Below, one piece after another: positions 1-7,422 of a DNA stretch of 17,991 nt (positions within the stretch are counted from its first letter, which is position 1; each line of letters starts with the position of its first letter). The translations under genes and the position numbers were made by a program. The notes under the pieces were generated by a model, which was not told the origin of the DNA, searched no databases, and worked only from the letters and a program-made list of their open reading frames with translations. Source of the DNA: DAIPXZ01 sp036782995 (GTDB lineage Bacteria; Bacillota; Clostridia; Saccharofermentanales; Saccharofermentanaceae); NCBI GenBank assembly GCA_036782995.1, contig DAIPXZ010000021.1, positions 1 through 17,991 of the forward strand. Reading direction: 5' to 3'.

Positions 1-30
1 ACCGGTTGTATGATTGAAATGAAATAACAA

Positions 31-55
31 AGAGCACCAATGGTGCTCTTTTTTT
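31..55. terminator. Rho-independent terminator at left edge
   Basis: An 8-bp perfect stem (31-38 with 42-49) and a 3-nt loop are followed on the plus strand by seven Ts, then GTTTG. This suits a plus-strand gene ending just left of the window. Read on the minus strand the same hairpin is followed by TTTGTTATTT, so it can also end the pit/DUF47 transcript, whose last stop codon is at 113. It is probably shared by two converging transcripts. The hairpin is seen directly; the two-way use is inference. Confidence 0.85.
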
Positions 56-112
56 GTTTGAAAATAATGGTGTTTCATGCGCCTTGAAACGGAGACTCCA
101 AGCGCTAAGAAA

Positions 113-730
113 TCAGCAATTTTTAATGATGACTCTTTCCATCGCATCTGCGACATTCTCGACAGAATCAAGTGTATCTTCCAGAGCTTGATAAATCGAC
201 TGCCAACGTACGATTTCGAGTATATCTTTCTCCTCAGAGAAGAGTTTCTTCATCAGATTATGAAAGAGTGTATCCCCTTCTTCTTCGATATGGTTAATAT
301 CAACAATCAGCTTCGAGAGATTTTTCGATTTCTTGAAGTTTTTAAACTCGACTGTCGCAGCGACCAAGGCAGTCGTCGCACGATTGATGAGCATGCACAT
401 CTCCTTGGCGCCTTTTTTTGCTTTCTTGGCACAAAGCATATCGAACATTAGGGATACTTCGTCGACGGAATCAATTGTGTCTTCAATACGTGATGAAATC
501 TCGATAATATCTTCTCTTTCAATTGGGGTAATGAATGAACGATTCAATTGAAAAAAGACTTCGTGAATAAGGTCGTCTCCTTCGTGCTCAATGACATGAA
601 TCGCTTCCGATTTTTCTTTCGCATCGTCGATGTTGTCCATAAGCTCAGCGAGACTGTTAGCAGCTCGGTCACTAATGGATGCGGCCTTAATGAACAAGTC
701 AAAATAATCGGGTTCTTTGTTGTTTTTCAT
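113..730 (-). CDS. DUF47 / PhoU-like phosphate transport accessory protein
   Basis: A soluble, all-helical, charged protein of 205 residues, the usual size of the DUF47 (TIGR00153, PhoU-like) family. These proteins are encoded beside Pit phosphate transporters and are thought to modulate them. Internal repeats with E/D-rich helices (IEHEGDD near residue 47, IEEEGDT near 150) resemble the metal-binding E/DxxxD motifs of PhoU. The gene lies 31-37 nt after pit on the same strand, so it is the second gene of a pit operon. I chose the ATG at 730 because the AGGGGG ribosome binding site is 9 nt from it. An in-frame ATG at 736 would add two residues but leaves only 3 nt of spacing. Family assignment is firm; the exact regulatory role is known only by analogy. 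Confidence 0.9.
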   Translation of the reverse strand: MKNNKEPDYFDLFIKAASISDRAANSLAELMDNIDDAKEKSEAIHVIEHEGDDLIHEVFFQLNRSFITPIEREDIIEISSRIEDTIDSVDEVSLMFDMLCAKKAKKGAKEMCMLINRATTALVAATVEFKNFKKSKNLSKLIVDINHIEEEGDTLFHNLMKKLFSEEKDILEIVRWQSIYQALEDTLDSVENVADAMERVIIKNC

Positions 731-767
731 TTTCATGTACCCCCTGTTAATCCATAATCATCATAAT

Positions 768-1793
768 TTAGAAAATCTGTAAAAACAATTTTGCCATTCC
801 GAATGCAATGAGTCCGCATCCGGGGAAAGTGAGTACCCAAGCGAGCACCATTTCACGTGCGACACTCCAATTTACATTTGAAAGTCTTTTCGATGCTCCA
901 ACGCCCATAATCGCCGTGGTCTTTGTATGAGTTGTACTAATTGGAATTCCTGTGATGGTCGAAATGAATAAACATATGGATGCTGCGACATCTGCGGAGA
1001 AGCCCTGGTACTTTTCGAGTTTTACCATATCCATGCCGACGGCCTTGATTATACGATAACCACCGATCGAAGTACCGAGCCCCATGGTCAATGAACAAAC
1101 TACGATAAGCCAGAAGGGAATCTGGAAGGCGCCGTCAGCGCCTGTCGATACCCATTTGGAGTTATATAGAAAGATTCCGAGAAGGAAAGTACCCATGAAT
1201 TTCTGACCATCCTGAGCGCCGTGTAAGAACGCCATAAAAGCGGCACCAATAGCCTCTCCCCAATGGAAGAATCTGTTCGCCTTGGAACGACGAACATGTC
1301 TAAAAATCAATTCAATAAGCTTTGTGGTTCCGAAGCCGGCAAAAAAGCCTAATACGGAAGAAATCAGTAATCCAATAATTACCTTGGCCCACTGATCCAT
1401 ATTGATAGAGCTCGCGCCCCCGAGCGCTATTGCTGCTCCAGAAACACCGGCTATCAATGCGTGGCTCTCGCTTGTCGGAATTCCGAAAAACCAAGCAGCA
1501 ACGGCCCAAACCACGATCGCAACCATACCGGCAGATAAAACGATAAGTGCTTTGTCGTTTTCGCCTTCCTCAAACTTTACCATCGTACTTAGCGTTTCAG
1601 CCACTTTCGAGCTCAGCAGCGTCATAACCAAAGCGCCAAGGAAATTCATCACAACGGCCATTTTAACGGCAAAAGACGGAGGTAAAACACGCGTGGAAAC
1701 AGCGGTTGCGATGGCATTTGGAGCATCTGTCCAGCCATTAACAAAAATGACGGCTAACATTAGTACAACAATTATTACTAAGGCAACTGACAT
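768..1793 (-). CDS. pit: Pit-family inorganic phosphate transporter
   Basis: An integral membrane protein of 341 residues in the PHO4/Pit family (PF01384), which moves phosphate, usually as a metal-phosphate complex, with a cation gradient. The protein is hydrophobic throughout, about ten membrane segments. It has the N-terminal family signature NGWTDAPNAIAT at residues 19-30, the ESHALIAG stretch after the third segment, and a second-repeat signature (TGIPISTTHTKTTAIMGVG region) near residue 285. The start has GAAGGATGAG about 10 nt upstream. It is the first gene of a two-gene unit with the DUF47 protein downstream. Its upstream region is shared with a divergent oxidoreductase gene. I see no paired Pho-box-like repeats there, so phosphate control cannot be read from the sequence. 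Confidence 0.93.
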   Translation of the reverse strand: MSVALVIIVVLMLAVIFVNGWTDAPNAIATAVSTRVLPPSFAVKMAVVMNFLGALVMTLLSSKVAETLSTMVKFEEGENDKALIVLSAGMVAIVVWAVAAWFFGIPTSESHALIAGVSGAAIALGGASSINMDQWAKVIIGLLISSVLGFFAGFGTTKLIELIFRHVRRSKANRFFHWGEAIGAAFMAFLHGAQDGQKFMGTFLLGIFLYNSKWVSTGADGAFQIPFWLIVVCSLTMGLGTSIGGYRIIKAVGMDMVKLEKYQGFSADVAASICLFISTITGIPISTTHTKTTAIMGVGASKRLSNVNWSVAREMVLAWVLTFPGCGLIAFGMAKLFLQIF

Positions 1794-1976
1794 ATATTAC
1801 TCATCCTTCTTCTGTTCAGAAAAGAATACTTTCAACTTATGCAACGCTTAAATAGTACCATACCCCCCTTCTTTTGTATATTGATACTTGCACCATTTTT
1901 TAACATGTGACACAATGCACCAAAGAGGATTTTGCACGATTTTTTCTGAATGCATATACGTACGAAGGAGTTTTTC
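1794..1976. promoter_or_regulatory. Divergent promoter region between pit and the oxidoreductase
   Basis: This 183-nt AT-rich gap must drive both genes. For pit (minus strand) the best candidate is TTAAAA (1898-1903), a 17-nt spacer and TATACA (1875-1880). For the plus-strand gene it is TTGCAC (1889-1894), a 17-nt spacer and CACAAT (1912-1917). The two candidates overlap physically. Both are imperfect matches to sigma-A boxes, so they are proposals only. The ribosome binding site of the plus gene, AAGGAG at 1965-1970, is clear. Confidence 0.35.
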
Positions 1977-3080
1977 ATGAATATCGGAATCATCGGTTGT
2001 GGTCAAATTAGTGACATTTACATGCAAAACATGAAAAAGCTTGATGGAACGACTCTATACGCTTGTGCCTCGCTTCACCAAGATAGTGCTGCAACAAAGG
2101 CAAAAACATATGGTATAAAAGCGATGTCCACTGACGAGATGTTTGAGGATCCGGCTATCGATATTGTGGTGAATTTGACTCCGACACTTTCGCACTTTTC
2201 ACTCACAAAGAAAGCATTGGAATCCGGAAAGCACGTATATACCGAAAAGGTTATTGCACCTTCTTTTTCAGAAGCGGATTATCTCGTTTCACTGGCAGAG
2301 GAACAGAATCTGTATTTGTGCGCAGCACCGGATACATTCCTTGGCGCGGCAATACAGACGGCATCGTATTTACTCGCAAATGATGAAATCGGTGAAGTGA
2401 CTTCCGTTCAGGCGACGCTCAACCGCGATGCTTCGACGGCATATACACCGGGACGATTCACAACGCAAAAAGGCGGAGGCACAGGCTACGATGTCGGTAT
2501 TTACTATTTGACGGCCGTGCTTTCAATACTCGGCGAAATCGACGAGGTAAGTGGTATTTCATATCAATCCACACCGAACTTTATCGTCTCGGACGCAAAA
2601 TCACCCTATTGTGGTCAAGCATGTTCTATTGATAATGAGGACATGATGATGGCATCGTTTCGGATGCGAAACGGCGTACTTGGCACATTTCATTTTAACG
2701 GACATACCATCTACCCTGAAGTGCCCGCCATTACCATATTCGGTACAAAAGGAATAATAAAGCTTCCCGATCCGAATTGCTTCGGCGGAAAGCTGCAATG
2801 TATTCATTATGGTGATGATGATTATTCAACCGTTCCGCTTACCCATGCTTTTGCGGATAATTCTCGAGGAATCGGCGTAACAGAGATGGTTCATTCTATA
2901 GCGAACGGCAGAATCGCTCGCACAGATGCAAAAATGGGACTCCACGCGATTGAAATTCTCGACCGAATCGTTTTTTCATCCGCAAACGGAATGCGGCAAA
3001 AGGTCACTTCATCTTTTCTTTTGCCTCGTCCGCTAGAAGCAGGACATTTTGCTAATCCGGAAGAAGCCTTACGCCGTTGA
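1977..3080 (+). CDS. Gfo/Idh/MocA-family NAD(P)-dependent oxidoreductase
   Basis: A probable cytosolic dehydrogenase or reductase of 367 residues acting on a sugar, inositol or related polyol. The Rossmann motif GIIGCGQIS is at residues 4-12, the cofactor-loop EK of the usual 'EKP' motif is at 90-91 (here EKVI), and the C-terminal alpha/beta substrate domain follows. The catalytic-region motif reads GGGTGYDVGIYY (167-178), with Asp172 and a Tyr at 176 where many members have His. The start at 1977 has AAGGAG 6 nt upstream; an ATG at 1950 lacks one. It is the only plus-strand protein gene here, stands alone, and converges on the YjbR gene with a 14-nt gap and no obvious hairpin. The substrate cannot be told from sequence or neighbours. 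Confidence 0.88.
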   Translation: MNIGIIGCGQISDIYMQNMKKLDGTTLYACASLHQDSAATKAKTYGIKAMSTDEMFEDPAIDIVVNLTPTLSHFSLTKKALESGKHVYTEKVIAPSFSEADYLVSLAEEQNLYLCAAPDTFLGAAIQTASYLLANDEIGEVTSVQATLNRDASTAYTPGRFTTQKGGGTGYDVGIYYLTAVLSILGEIDEVSGISYQSTPNFIVSDAKSPYCGQACSIDNEDMMMASFRMRNGVLGTFHFNGHTIYPEVPAITIFGTKGIIKLPDPNCFGGKLQCIHYGDDDYSTVPLTHAFADNSRGIGVTEMVHSIANGRIARTDAKMGLHAIEILDRIVFSSANGMRQKVTSSFLLPRPLEAGHFANPEEALRR

Positions 3081-3094
3081 TTTCATTTTATCTT

Positions 3095-3475
3095 TTAAAG
3101 TTCACTGATTTCTTTTTGAAGCTTCTTTGTTAGCTTATGTAAAACCAACTCGTAAGAATGATCAATCAATTGACGAAGCATATCGTCAGGGAGACTGCCA
3201 TCCAGAAAAACAGAAATCCAATTTTGCTTATTCATATAAAATCCGGGGATGATGTCTTCGTGGTCGGCGCGTAATGCTTCTGCCATCAACGGATCACATT
3301 TTAGTGTCAACAACTCACGGCAATCGTATCCTTGATGCGTGGGCCCCGGCGTGCATGTCGCGGCGAAGAGCTTTTCTCCCACCTGATAACGCCACCAGCC
3401 CCACTCTTCTTTGTAATCCTTTAGACAGCCTTGTTTTGTCAGCAGGTAAGAATCAAGCCATTCGTATTTATTCAT
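3095..3475 (-). CDS. MmcQ/YjbR family protein (DUF419)
   Basis: A small cytosolic protein of 126 residues matching the YjbR/MmcQ family (PF04237), a fold with a cyclic-AMP-regulator-like DNA-binding shape and no agreed function. The family signatures are present: a KC-x-P-x(3)-A-x(2)-LR stretch in the middle, PGFYMNKQNW just after it, then FLDGSLPDD and SYELV near the C-terminus. The start at 3475 is set by GGAAGGAG 7 nt upstream. An upstream in-frame ATG at 3604 would make the protein read through a terminator and tRNA-Pro and is not credible. The gene starts about 40 nt after that terminator with no clear promoter of its own, so it may depend on read-through from the tRNA. Confidence 0.88.
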   Translation of the reverse strand: MNKYEWLDSYLLTKQGCLKDYKEEWGWWRYQVGEKLFAATCTPGPTHQGYDCRELLTLKCDPLMAEALRADHEDIIPGFYMNKQNWISVFLDGSLPDDMLRQLIDHSYELVLHKLTKKLQKEISEL

Positions 3476-3512
3476 AAAATGCTCCTTCCATCGGTTAACA
3501 AATTGCTGAAAC

Positions 3513-3544
3513 AAAAAAAGACCGAAATCAAATTTCGGTCTTTT
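3513..3544 (-). terminator. Strong bidirectional hairpin terminator after tRNA-Pro
   Basis: A 13-bp stem (3516-3528 with 3532-3544) has a 3-nt loop. On the minus strand it ends in a run of seven Ts. The stem begins at the last A of the tRNA's encoded CCA, so the tRNA has almost no single-stranded 3' trailer. The left arm is A-rich and the right arm T-rich, so it could also act on plus-strand transcripts arriving from the oxidoreductase gene. Confidence 0.88.
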
Positions 3545-3619
3545 GGTCGAGGTGAAGAGGCTCGAACTCCCGACATCTTGCTCCCAAAGCAAGCGCGCTA
3601 CCAACTGCGCTACACCTCG
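3544..3619 (-). tRNA. tRNA-Pro (anticodon TGG)
   Basis: 76 nt including an encoded CCA. The cloverleaf is complete: acceptor CGAGGTG/CACCTCG with the proline-typical C1-G72 pair and A73, D stem GCGC/GCGC, anticodon stem CTTGC/GCAAG with loop TTTGGGA (anticodon TGG), variable loop ATGTC, and T arm GGGAG-TTCGAGC-CTCTT. The two outer T-stem pairs are G-U wobbles. It is preceded by its own promoter and followed at once by a terminator. It decodes CCA/CCG and probably all CCN by wobble. Confidence 0.96.
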
Positions 3620-3656
3620 TCGGTTAAAATGGTTCTTTACTCAAGAGCCGAAAAGT

Positions 3657-3685
3657 ATTATATCGAATCAATGTCCTGAACGCAA
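3657..3685 (-). promoter_or_regulatory. Promoter of tRNA-Pro
   Basis: On the minus strand TTGCGT (3680-3685), a 17-nt spacer and a perfect TATAAT (3657-3662) lie about 38 nt before the mature tRNA 5' end. This is a good sigma-A promoter. It starts just after the stop codon of the zinc-ribbon gene at 3712. Confidence 0.8.
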
Positions 3686-3711
3686 GTGTTTTTCGAAGAA
3701 TTTAGAACAAA

Positions 3712-3963
3712 TCAGCCTAAGGCGCCGCTCAAGTATTGGACAAGTGCAATAAGCAAGAAGGATGTGACAAGAATAACGATAATCATCCAGACAATCTTTA
3801 GGAATTTCTTGATGGCATTAAATACGATACGACGGTCTTGTTTGGCTATTTCTTCGCGAGTAAGCTTTTTACCTGTCGGTGCACCTGCTCGATAGAGGAA
3901 AGTGCTACACTTTTTACATACCGTACGATTATCATTTTCCGTTCCGCAACGCGGACATTTCAT
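3712..3963 (-). CDS. Small zinc-ribbon, single-pass membrane protein
   Basis: An 83-residue protein. The N-terminus has a CxxC...CxxC zinc ribbon (Cys3, Cys6, Cys16, Cys19). A basic, charged linker (about 25-56) follows, then one hydrophobic membrane segment (about 57-77) and a six-residue tail. This layout is common among small Bacillota proteins of unknown function. With the basic linker next to the segment, the ribbon should face the cytosol. A good GGAGG lies 7 nt before the ATG. It starts 44 nt after the hemZ stop with no hairpin terminator between, so it may be the last gene of the coaW-hemZ cluster. Function unknown. Confidence 0.8.
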   Translation of the reverse strand: MKCPRCGTENDNRTVCKKCSTFLYRAGAPTGKKLTREEIAKQDRRIVFNAIKKFLKIVWMIIVILVTSFLLIALVQYLSGALG

Positions 3964-4007
3964 AGGCTTGCCTCCGCTCTATCGAGTGTACTCTTCTGCT
4001 AATCGAT

Positions 4008-5429
4008 TTAATTATACTCGAAAAATGCGATTTTTTTCATTGCCATTTCTTCAACTTTTCTTACATACTCCAGAGGGTCCTTTATGCAGGAGCATCGCTC
4101 CACGCGATGGGCTGGGAATGCACGTTTGCTCATGCCACCTGCGCCAAAGGACAAAACTGAACGTTGATCACTCATCATGGCGACGTTGTAGACACATGGC
4201 GTACCATTACGTTCATATCCGACATTTTCGTGGCCACCCATGGTGTCTTTTTGGCGATAGAGATAATACGGGCGGTATTGATTTAATGCAAGCAAATCGG
4301 CGGCAAAGCCAAGCATGGCATCGAGCGTATCTGTCTCACCGGCATGCAAAGCGAAATAGGAATCCTGTGTTAAACGTGCACTTCTCTTCTTGTAGAGCGA
4401 ATGGATGGTTATGTTTTCGGGTTGCAACGAAATGATTTTTCGTAGCGTTGTCTCAAAATCGTTTTGTGTTTCACCTGGCAGACCAGCAATGAGATCCGTA
4501 TTAATGGAATGAAAGCCCATTTTTCGTGCGAGGTCGTATTTTGCATAAAAATCCTTTTCCGTATGACGTCGTCCAACGCGCTCGAGCGTGTCATTACAAA
4601 GTGTTTGAGGGTTTATACAGATGCGCGAAATACCATACTCACGTAGTGCAAGCAGCTTACTTTCCGTAATGGTATCAGGCCTTCCCGCTTCTACGGTTAT
4701 TTCATTTGCTCCTGAAATTGCGGGAAAAGAAAAGACACCATCGCATAGTCGGCGAAATTCTGATTCGCTAAAAACGGTCGGTGTTCCGCCTCCCATATAA
4801 ACCGTATCCACAATAATGTCCTTGGAATGAAGAACCAGCTCCATCTCATGCAATAATGCATCAATATATTCCGGCAGTATTTTTAAGTGCTTCGTCGCAT
4901 CCTGTGAAATGAATGAACAATACGAACATCGACTCGGACAAAAGGGTATACCGATATAGACGTTCACATGGTTTTCCTTCGTTGAAAGCAGAACCGTATC
5001 TTCATTAGCGGCCGTTTCAAACGCAAGACGCGCTTTGTCATTACGGGTAAAATAGCGACGACTCATTTCTTCAGGCGTTTTCAGTTCTCGTGCGACGCCT
5101 GTCGGACGTATGCCAGTCAAAGACCCCCACGGAAAAGAACGGCCTGTCCATCTCGATAAAGCTGCATATAGTTGACGCTTCACTTCTCGATTGGGTGGGA
5201 GTTGGAAATCATTCGATTTCGATGTGAAATATAGCGTGGCATCTTCGTCCGATATGGTTTCTACACTTCCGTTTTCATTAAGAATACTGCGAATCGTAAG
5301 GTCTTCCTCACACGGAGCCTCGAGGATATTCGTTGATTCGGTAGATACCGATGCTGTTCCATAAAACATACGAAGAACGTCGCACAACGGGTATTCATAT
5401 TGATGTCCCGTCATAATAACTCGAATCAT
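4008..5429 (-). CDS. hemZ: HemZ-type radical SAM coproporphyrinogen dehydrogenase-like protein
   Basis: A cytosolic radical SAM enzyme of 473 residues that matches the HemZ group, related to oxygen-independent coproporphyrinogen III oxidase (HemN). The radical SAM cluster motif is PFCPSRCSYCSF, with Cys164, Cys168 and Cys171. The SAM-binding GGGTPT follows at 213-218. An N-terminal extension of about 155 residues (GHQYEYPLCDVLRMFYG) and a C-terminal NVGYERNGTPCVYN block mark HemZ rather than HemN or HemW. No other haem gene is in the window, so the true substrate is open; in many anaerobes HemZ has no full haem pathway to serve. The start codon overlaps the stop of the DUF3810 gene (ATGA), so translation is coupled. 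Confidence 0.88.
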   Translation of the reverse strand: MIRVIMTGHQYEYPLCDVLRMFYGTASVSTESTNILEAPCEEDLTIRSILNENGSVETISDEDATLYFTSKSNDFQLPPNREVKRQLYAALSRWTGRSFPWGSLTGIRPTGVARELKTPEEMSRRYFTRNDKARLAFETAANEDTVLLSTKENHVNVYIGIPFCPSRCSYCSFISQDATKHLKILPEYIDALLHEMELVLHSKDIIVDTVYMGGGTPTVFSESEFRRLCDGVFSFPAISGANEITVEAGRPDTITESKLLALREYGISRICINPQTLCNDTLERVGRRHTEKDFYAKYDLARKMGFHSINTDLIAGLPGETQNDFETTLRKIISLQPENITIHSLYKKRSARLTQDSYFALHAGETDTLDAMLGFAADLLALNQYRPYYLYRQKDTMGGHENVGYERNGTPCVYNVAMMSDQRSVLSFGAGGMSKRAFPAHRVERCSCIKDPLEYVRKVEEMAMKKIAFFEYN

Positions 5430-6649
5430 CTTTGTGCCTCATAGTAGAAATAGAAATCTGCGACCGCGCAATCGAAAACAATATTGTAACTATCAATGCC
5501 GTCTTCCTGACCATTTAGCTTCAAGTACGTATCATTCACTGAGGTAGAGATGTCTTCGATAATCGGTGCGCTCTCCTCGAATTGCTCCCAATACAAAGCC
5601 TCTTGCGCCATATCGGTATAATACTCTTCACAGACCGGGTATTTCTCACTGATGGATTTATATGCGTCTATTCCGCCACATTCTTGAATGGCGAAAACAA
5701 TCTGCTGCCTAGCATTTGAATATCCCACATAACGAGCCATAGCGTCTTCAGAAAGAAGACAAACGAGAAGCGATGCCAGCTCGGCATCTCCTTCCTTCGC
5801 CATACCACAGGTGTGTGCCAATTCATGAAAAACCGTTGATGCAATTACCGTGTCAGGAACATCCATATTAATGTTGGCTTCCACAAAAAACGGATTATAC
5901 ATACCCGTAATACCCGTATACGACCACAAATGCGACAAGGCGACTGGTTTTGCATCGCACGCCGTTCTACCAAGCTCCGGAATCGTTTGTGCGGCTTGCT
6001 CATATTCGCTGGCATAATCATCGAGTATGTCGTATTTACCATTCTCGAAGACAGGATATCCGTCTTCATCTTCCGGCAATTCACTTCGTGCCTGATTTAT
6101 TCCATTCACCGTCCAAGCATAAACCTCTTCTAATTCTTCCAAAGTGTATTCATTTGTTCCCATCGGCAGACGCTCTCGAAGCGGTTCACGATAATAATTG
6201 ATTCCGTGAAGCAAGGTGAAGAGCAAAACACCAACGAAAGCAATCCATGCGACGCCAATACCCAGGTGAACCAGAAATATTTTGACTAATTTCTGGCGAA
6301 TATAGTAAATCAAGTGATAGATTGCGATGGCAATCAGAATCGGTGCCGTAAACACGAGTCCGACAACAGCGACTTCCGTTAATGAGATCGGGAAGAGATT
6401 CGCAATCGAGCTGATGATAACTGATATCACAGGAAAAATATGAAGTGCATATTCTTCAGCCGCGCTCGTGTTGTTAGACAAAAGTGCAAACAGGAGCAAG
6501 GTAGCAATCAAAAAGACAATCGGGAATCGGAGAAGAACAAAATCATGATGCTTCTCTTCATCGGAATACTCCGTATGGCAGTTCCAACGTGGAACAATTA
6601 TTCTTTTAAATCGATTATCCCGATATTTCCTAATCCGTAGATGACCCAT
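5426..6649 (-). CDS. DUF3810 family membrane protein, putative zinc metallopeptidase
   Basis: 407 residues. After a cationic cytosolic N-terminus come about three membrane segments (roughly 39-58, 93-117, 124-148; a further hydrophobic stretch lies at 70-90). A large domain follows that contains HELAH (275-279) and a downstream acidic residue in the EGDAELA stretch (Glu290), the HExxH...E layout of a zincin. This matches DUF3810 (PF12725), for which I know no demonstrated substrate. The catalytic residues look intact. The gene is sandwiched by TAATG and ATGA overlaps between the DUF1624 gene and hemZ. Peptidase activity and outward-facing topology are inference from the motif and membrane segments. 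Confidence 0.82.
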   Translation of the reverse strand: MGHLRIRKYRDNRFKRIIVPRWNCHTEYSDEEKHHDFVLLRFPIVFLIATLLLFALLSNNTSAAEEYALHIFPVISVIISSIANLFPISLTEVAVVGLVFTAPILIAIAIYHLIYYIRQKLVKIFLVHLGIGVAWIAFVGVLLFTLLHGINYYREPLRERLPMGTNEYTLEELEEVYAWTVNGINQARSELPEDEDGYPVFENGKYDILDDYASEYEQAAQTIPELGRTACDAKPVALSHLWSYTGITGMYNPFFVEANINMDVPDTVIASTVFHELAHTCGMAKEGDAELASLLVCLLSEDAMARYVGYSNARQQIVFAIQECGGIDAYKSISEKYPVCEEYYTDMAQEALYWEQFEESAPIIEDISTSVNDTYLKLNGQEDGIDSYNIVFDCAVADFYFYYEAQR

Positions 6650-7422
6650 TATATGATCCCTCCCAAACGTAATAAATATAGAATGCCGAGAACAATCGGC
6701 TGATGAATCAAATAAACAAGCAATGAATGTCGTCCAATAAATTCAAACGGCTTGGTTATTTTCTTTAAAACAGACGGAGCATTCGGGAAAAATGTCTCCT
6801 TCTTTTCGTAACAAAATCGTCCAAGCAAAACACCGATAATGAATACACCGAGCCACGGAACCATCGGCAAATAATCACCCATCTCTACGAAATTTCGAGA
6901 TTGAATACCGAATGGTATCAAAAGCTTCGTTTCTACCATGCCATCATAGTAGTCAAACCCGTCTACGAGGAATAAGAAAGTCAATGCCAAAAGAAGCAGC
7001 ACGGCATTCCCGACACGTTTATTTCCTGAATTCTGCGATTTTTGCTCCCACCAATCAAACAAGGCAAATAATGCTGTTCCAACAGTTAATAAATGGATGA
7101 TATTAAAGTAAATGGCAACACCGTCGATGAAAAAACGATCTACAATAACCGTCGAAGTCGTAAGGATTACGGAAAAAACCAATAATTTTAGCGCACGTTT
7201 CGGATTACTCCGTGAGAATTGGCAACATATTCCGGAAATAACGACAAAAACACATACGAAAAAAGGCTGAATAAATGCCCAAAAATAGTCTCTTTCCTGA
7301 AATGCTAGGATATTTAAGTCAAAAATATATCGTAAATCATAAGCCGTATGATGAAGAACCATCAAAAAAAGAGCCAGACCGCGGAGCGCGTCTAGTTCAA
7401 AGGCGCGTTTTTTCGAATCCAT
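6649..7422 (-). CDS. DUF1624 / heparan-alpha-glucosaminide N-acetyltransferase-like membrane protein
   Basis: 257 residues with about seven to eight membrane segments. The N-terminal signature ELDALRGLALFLMVLHH (9-25, with Asp11, Arg14, His24 and His25) matches the catalytic domain family PF07786/DUF1624. Members resemble the lysosomal transmembrane acetyltransferase that passes acetyl groups from cytosolic acetyl-CoA to sugars across a membrane. The C-terminal GRHSLLVYLIHQP block is typical of membrane acyltransferases. It starts with TAATG overlapping the coaW stop, with GGAGGAG just upstream inside coaW, and ends overlapping the DUF3810 start. A role in acetylating an envelope glycan is inference; the acceptor is unknown. 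Confidence 0.83.
   Translation of the reverse strand: MDSKKRAFELDALRGLALFLMVLHHTAYDLRYIFDLNILAFQERDYFWAFIQPFFVCVFVVISGICCQFSRSNPKRALKLLVFSVILTTSTVIVDRFFIDGVAIYFNIIHLLTVGTALFALFDWWEQKSQNSGNKRVGNAVLLLLALTFLFLVDGFDYYDGMVETKLLIPFGIQSRNFVEMGDYLPMVPWLGVFIIGVLLGRFCYEKKETFFPNAPSVLKKITKPFEFIGRHSLLVYLIHQPIVLGILYLLRLGGII

Noticed and set aside
1898..1917. TTAACA at 1900-1905 as a Pho box controlling pit
   Set aside because: Only one copy is present; a Pho box needs spaced direct repeats, which I do not see.
3476..3604. N-terminal extension of the YjbR gene to an ATG at 3604
   Set aside because: It would run through the terminator and tRNA-Pro; the ATG at 3475 has a strong ribosome binding site.
3902..4435. 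Plus-strand open frame of 177 codons opposite the hemZ end and the zinc-ribbon gene
   Set aside because: No ribosome binding site or recognisable domain; both minus-strand genes under it have clear motifs and starts.
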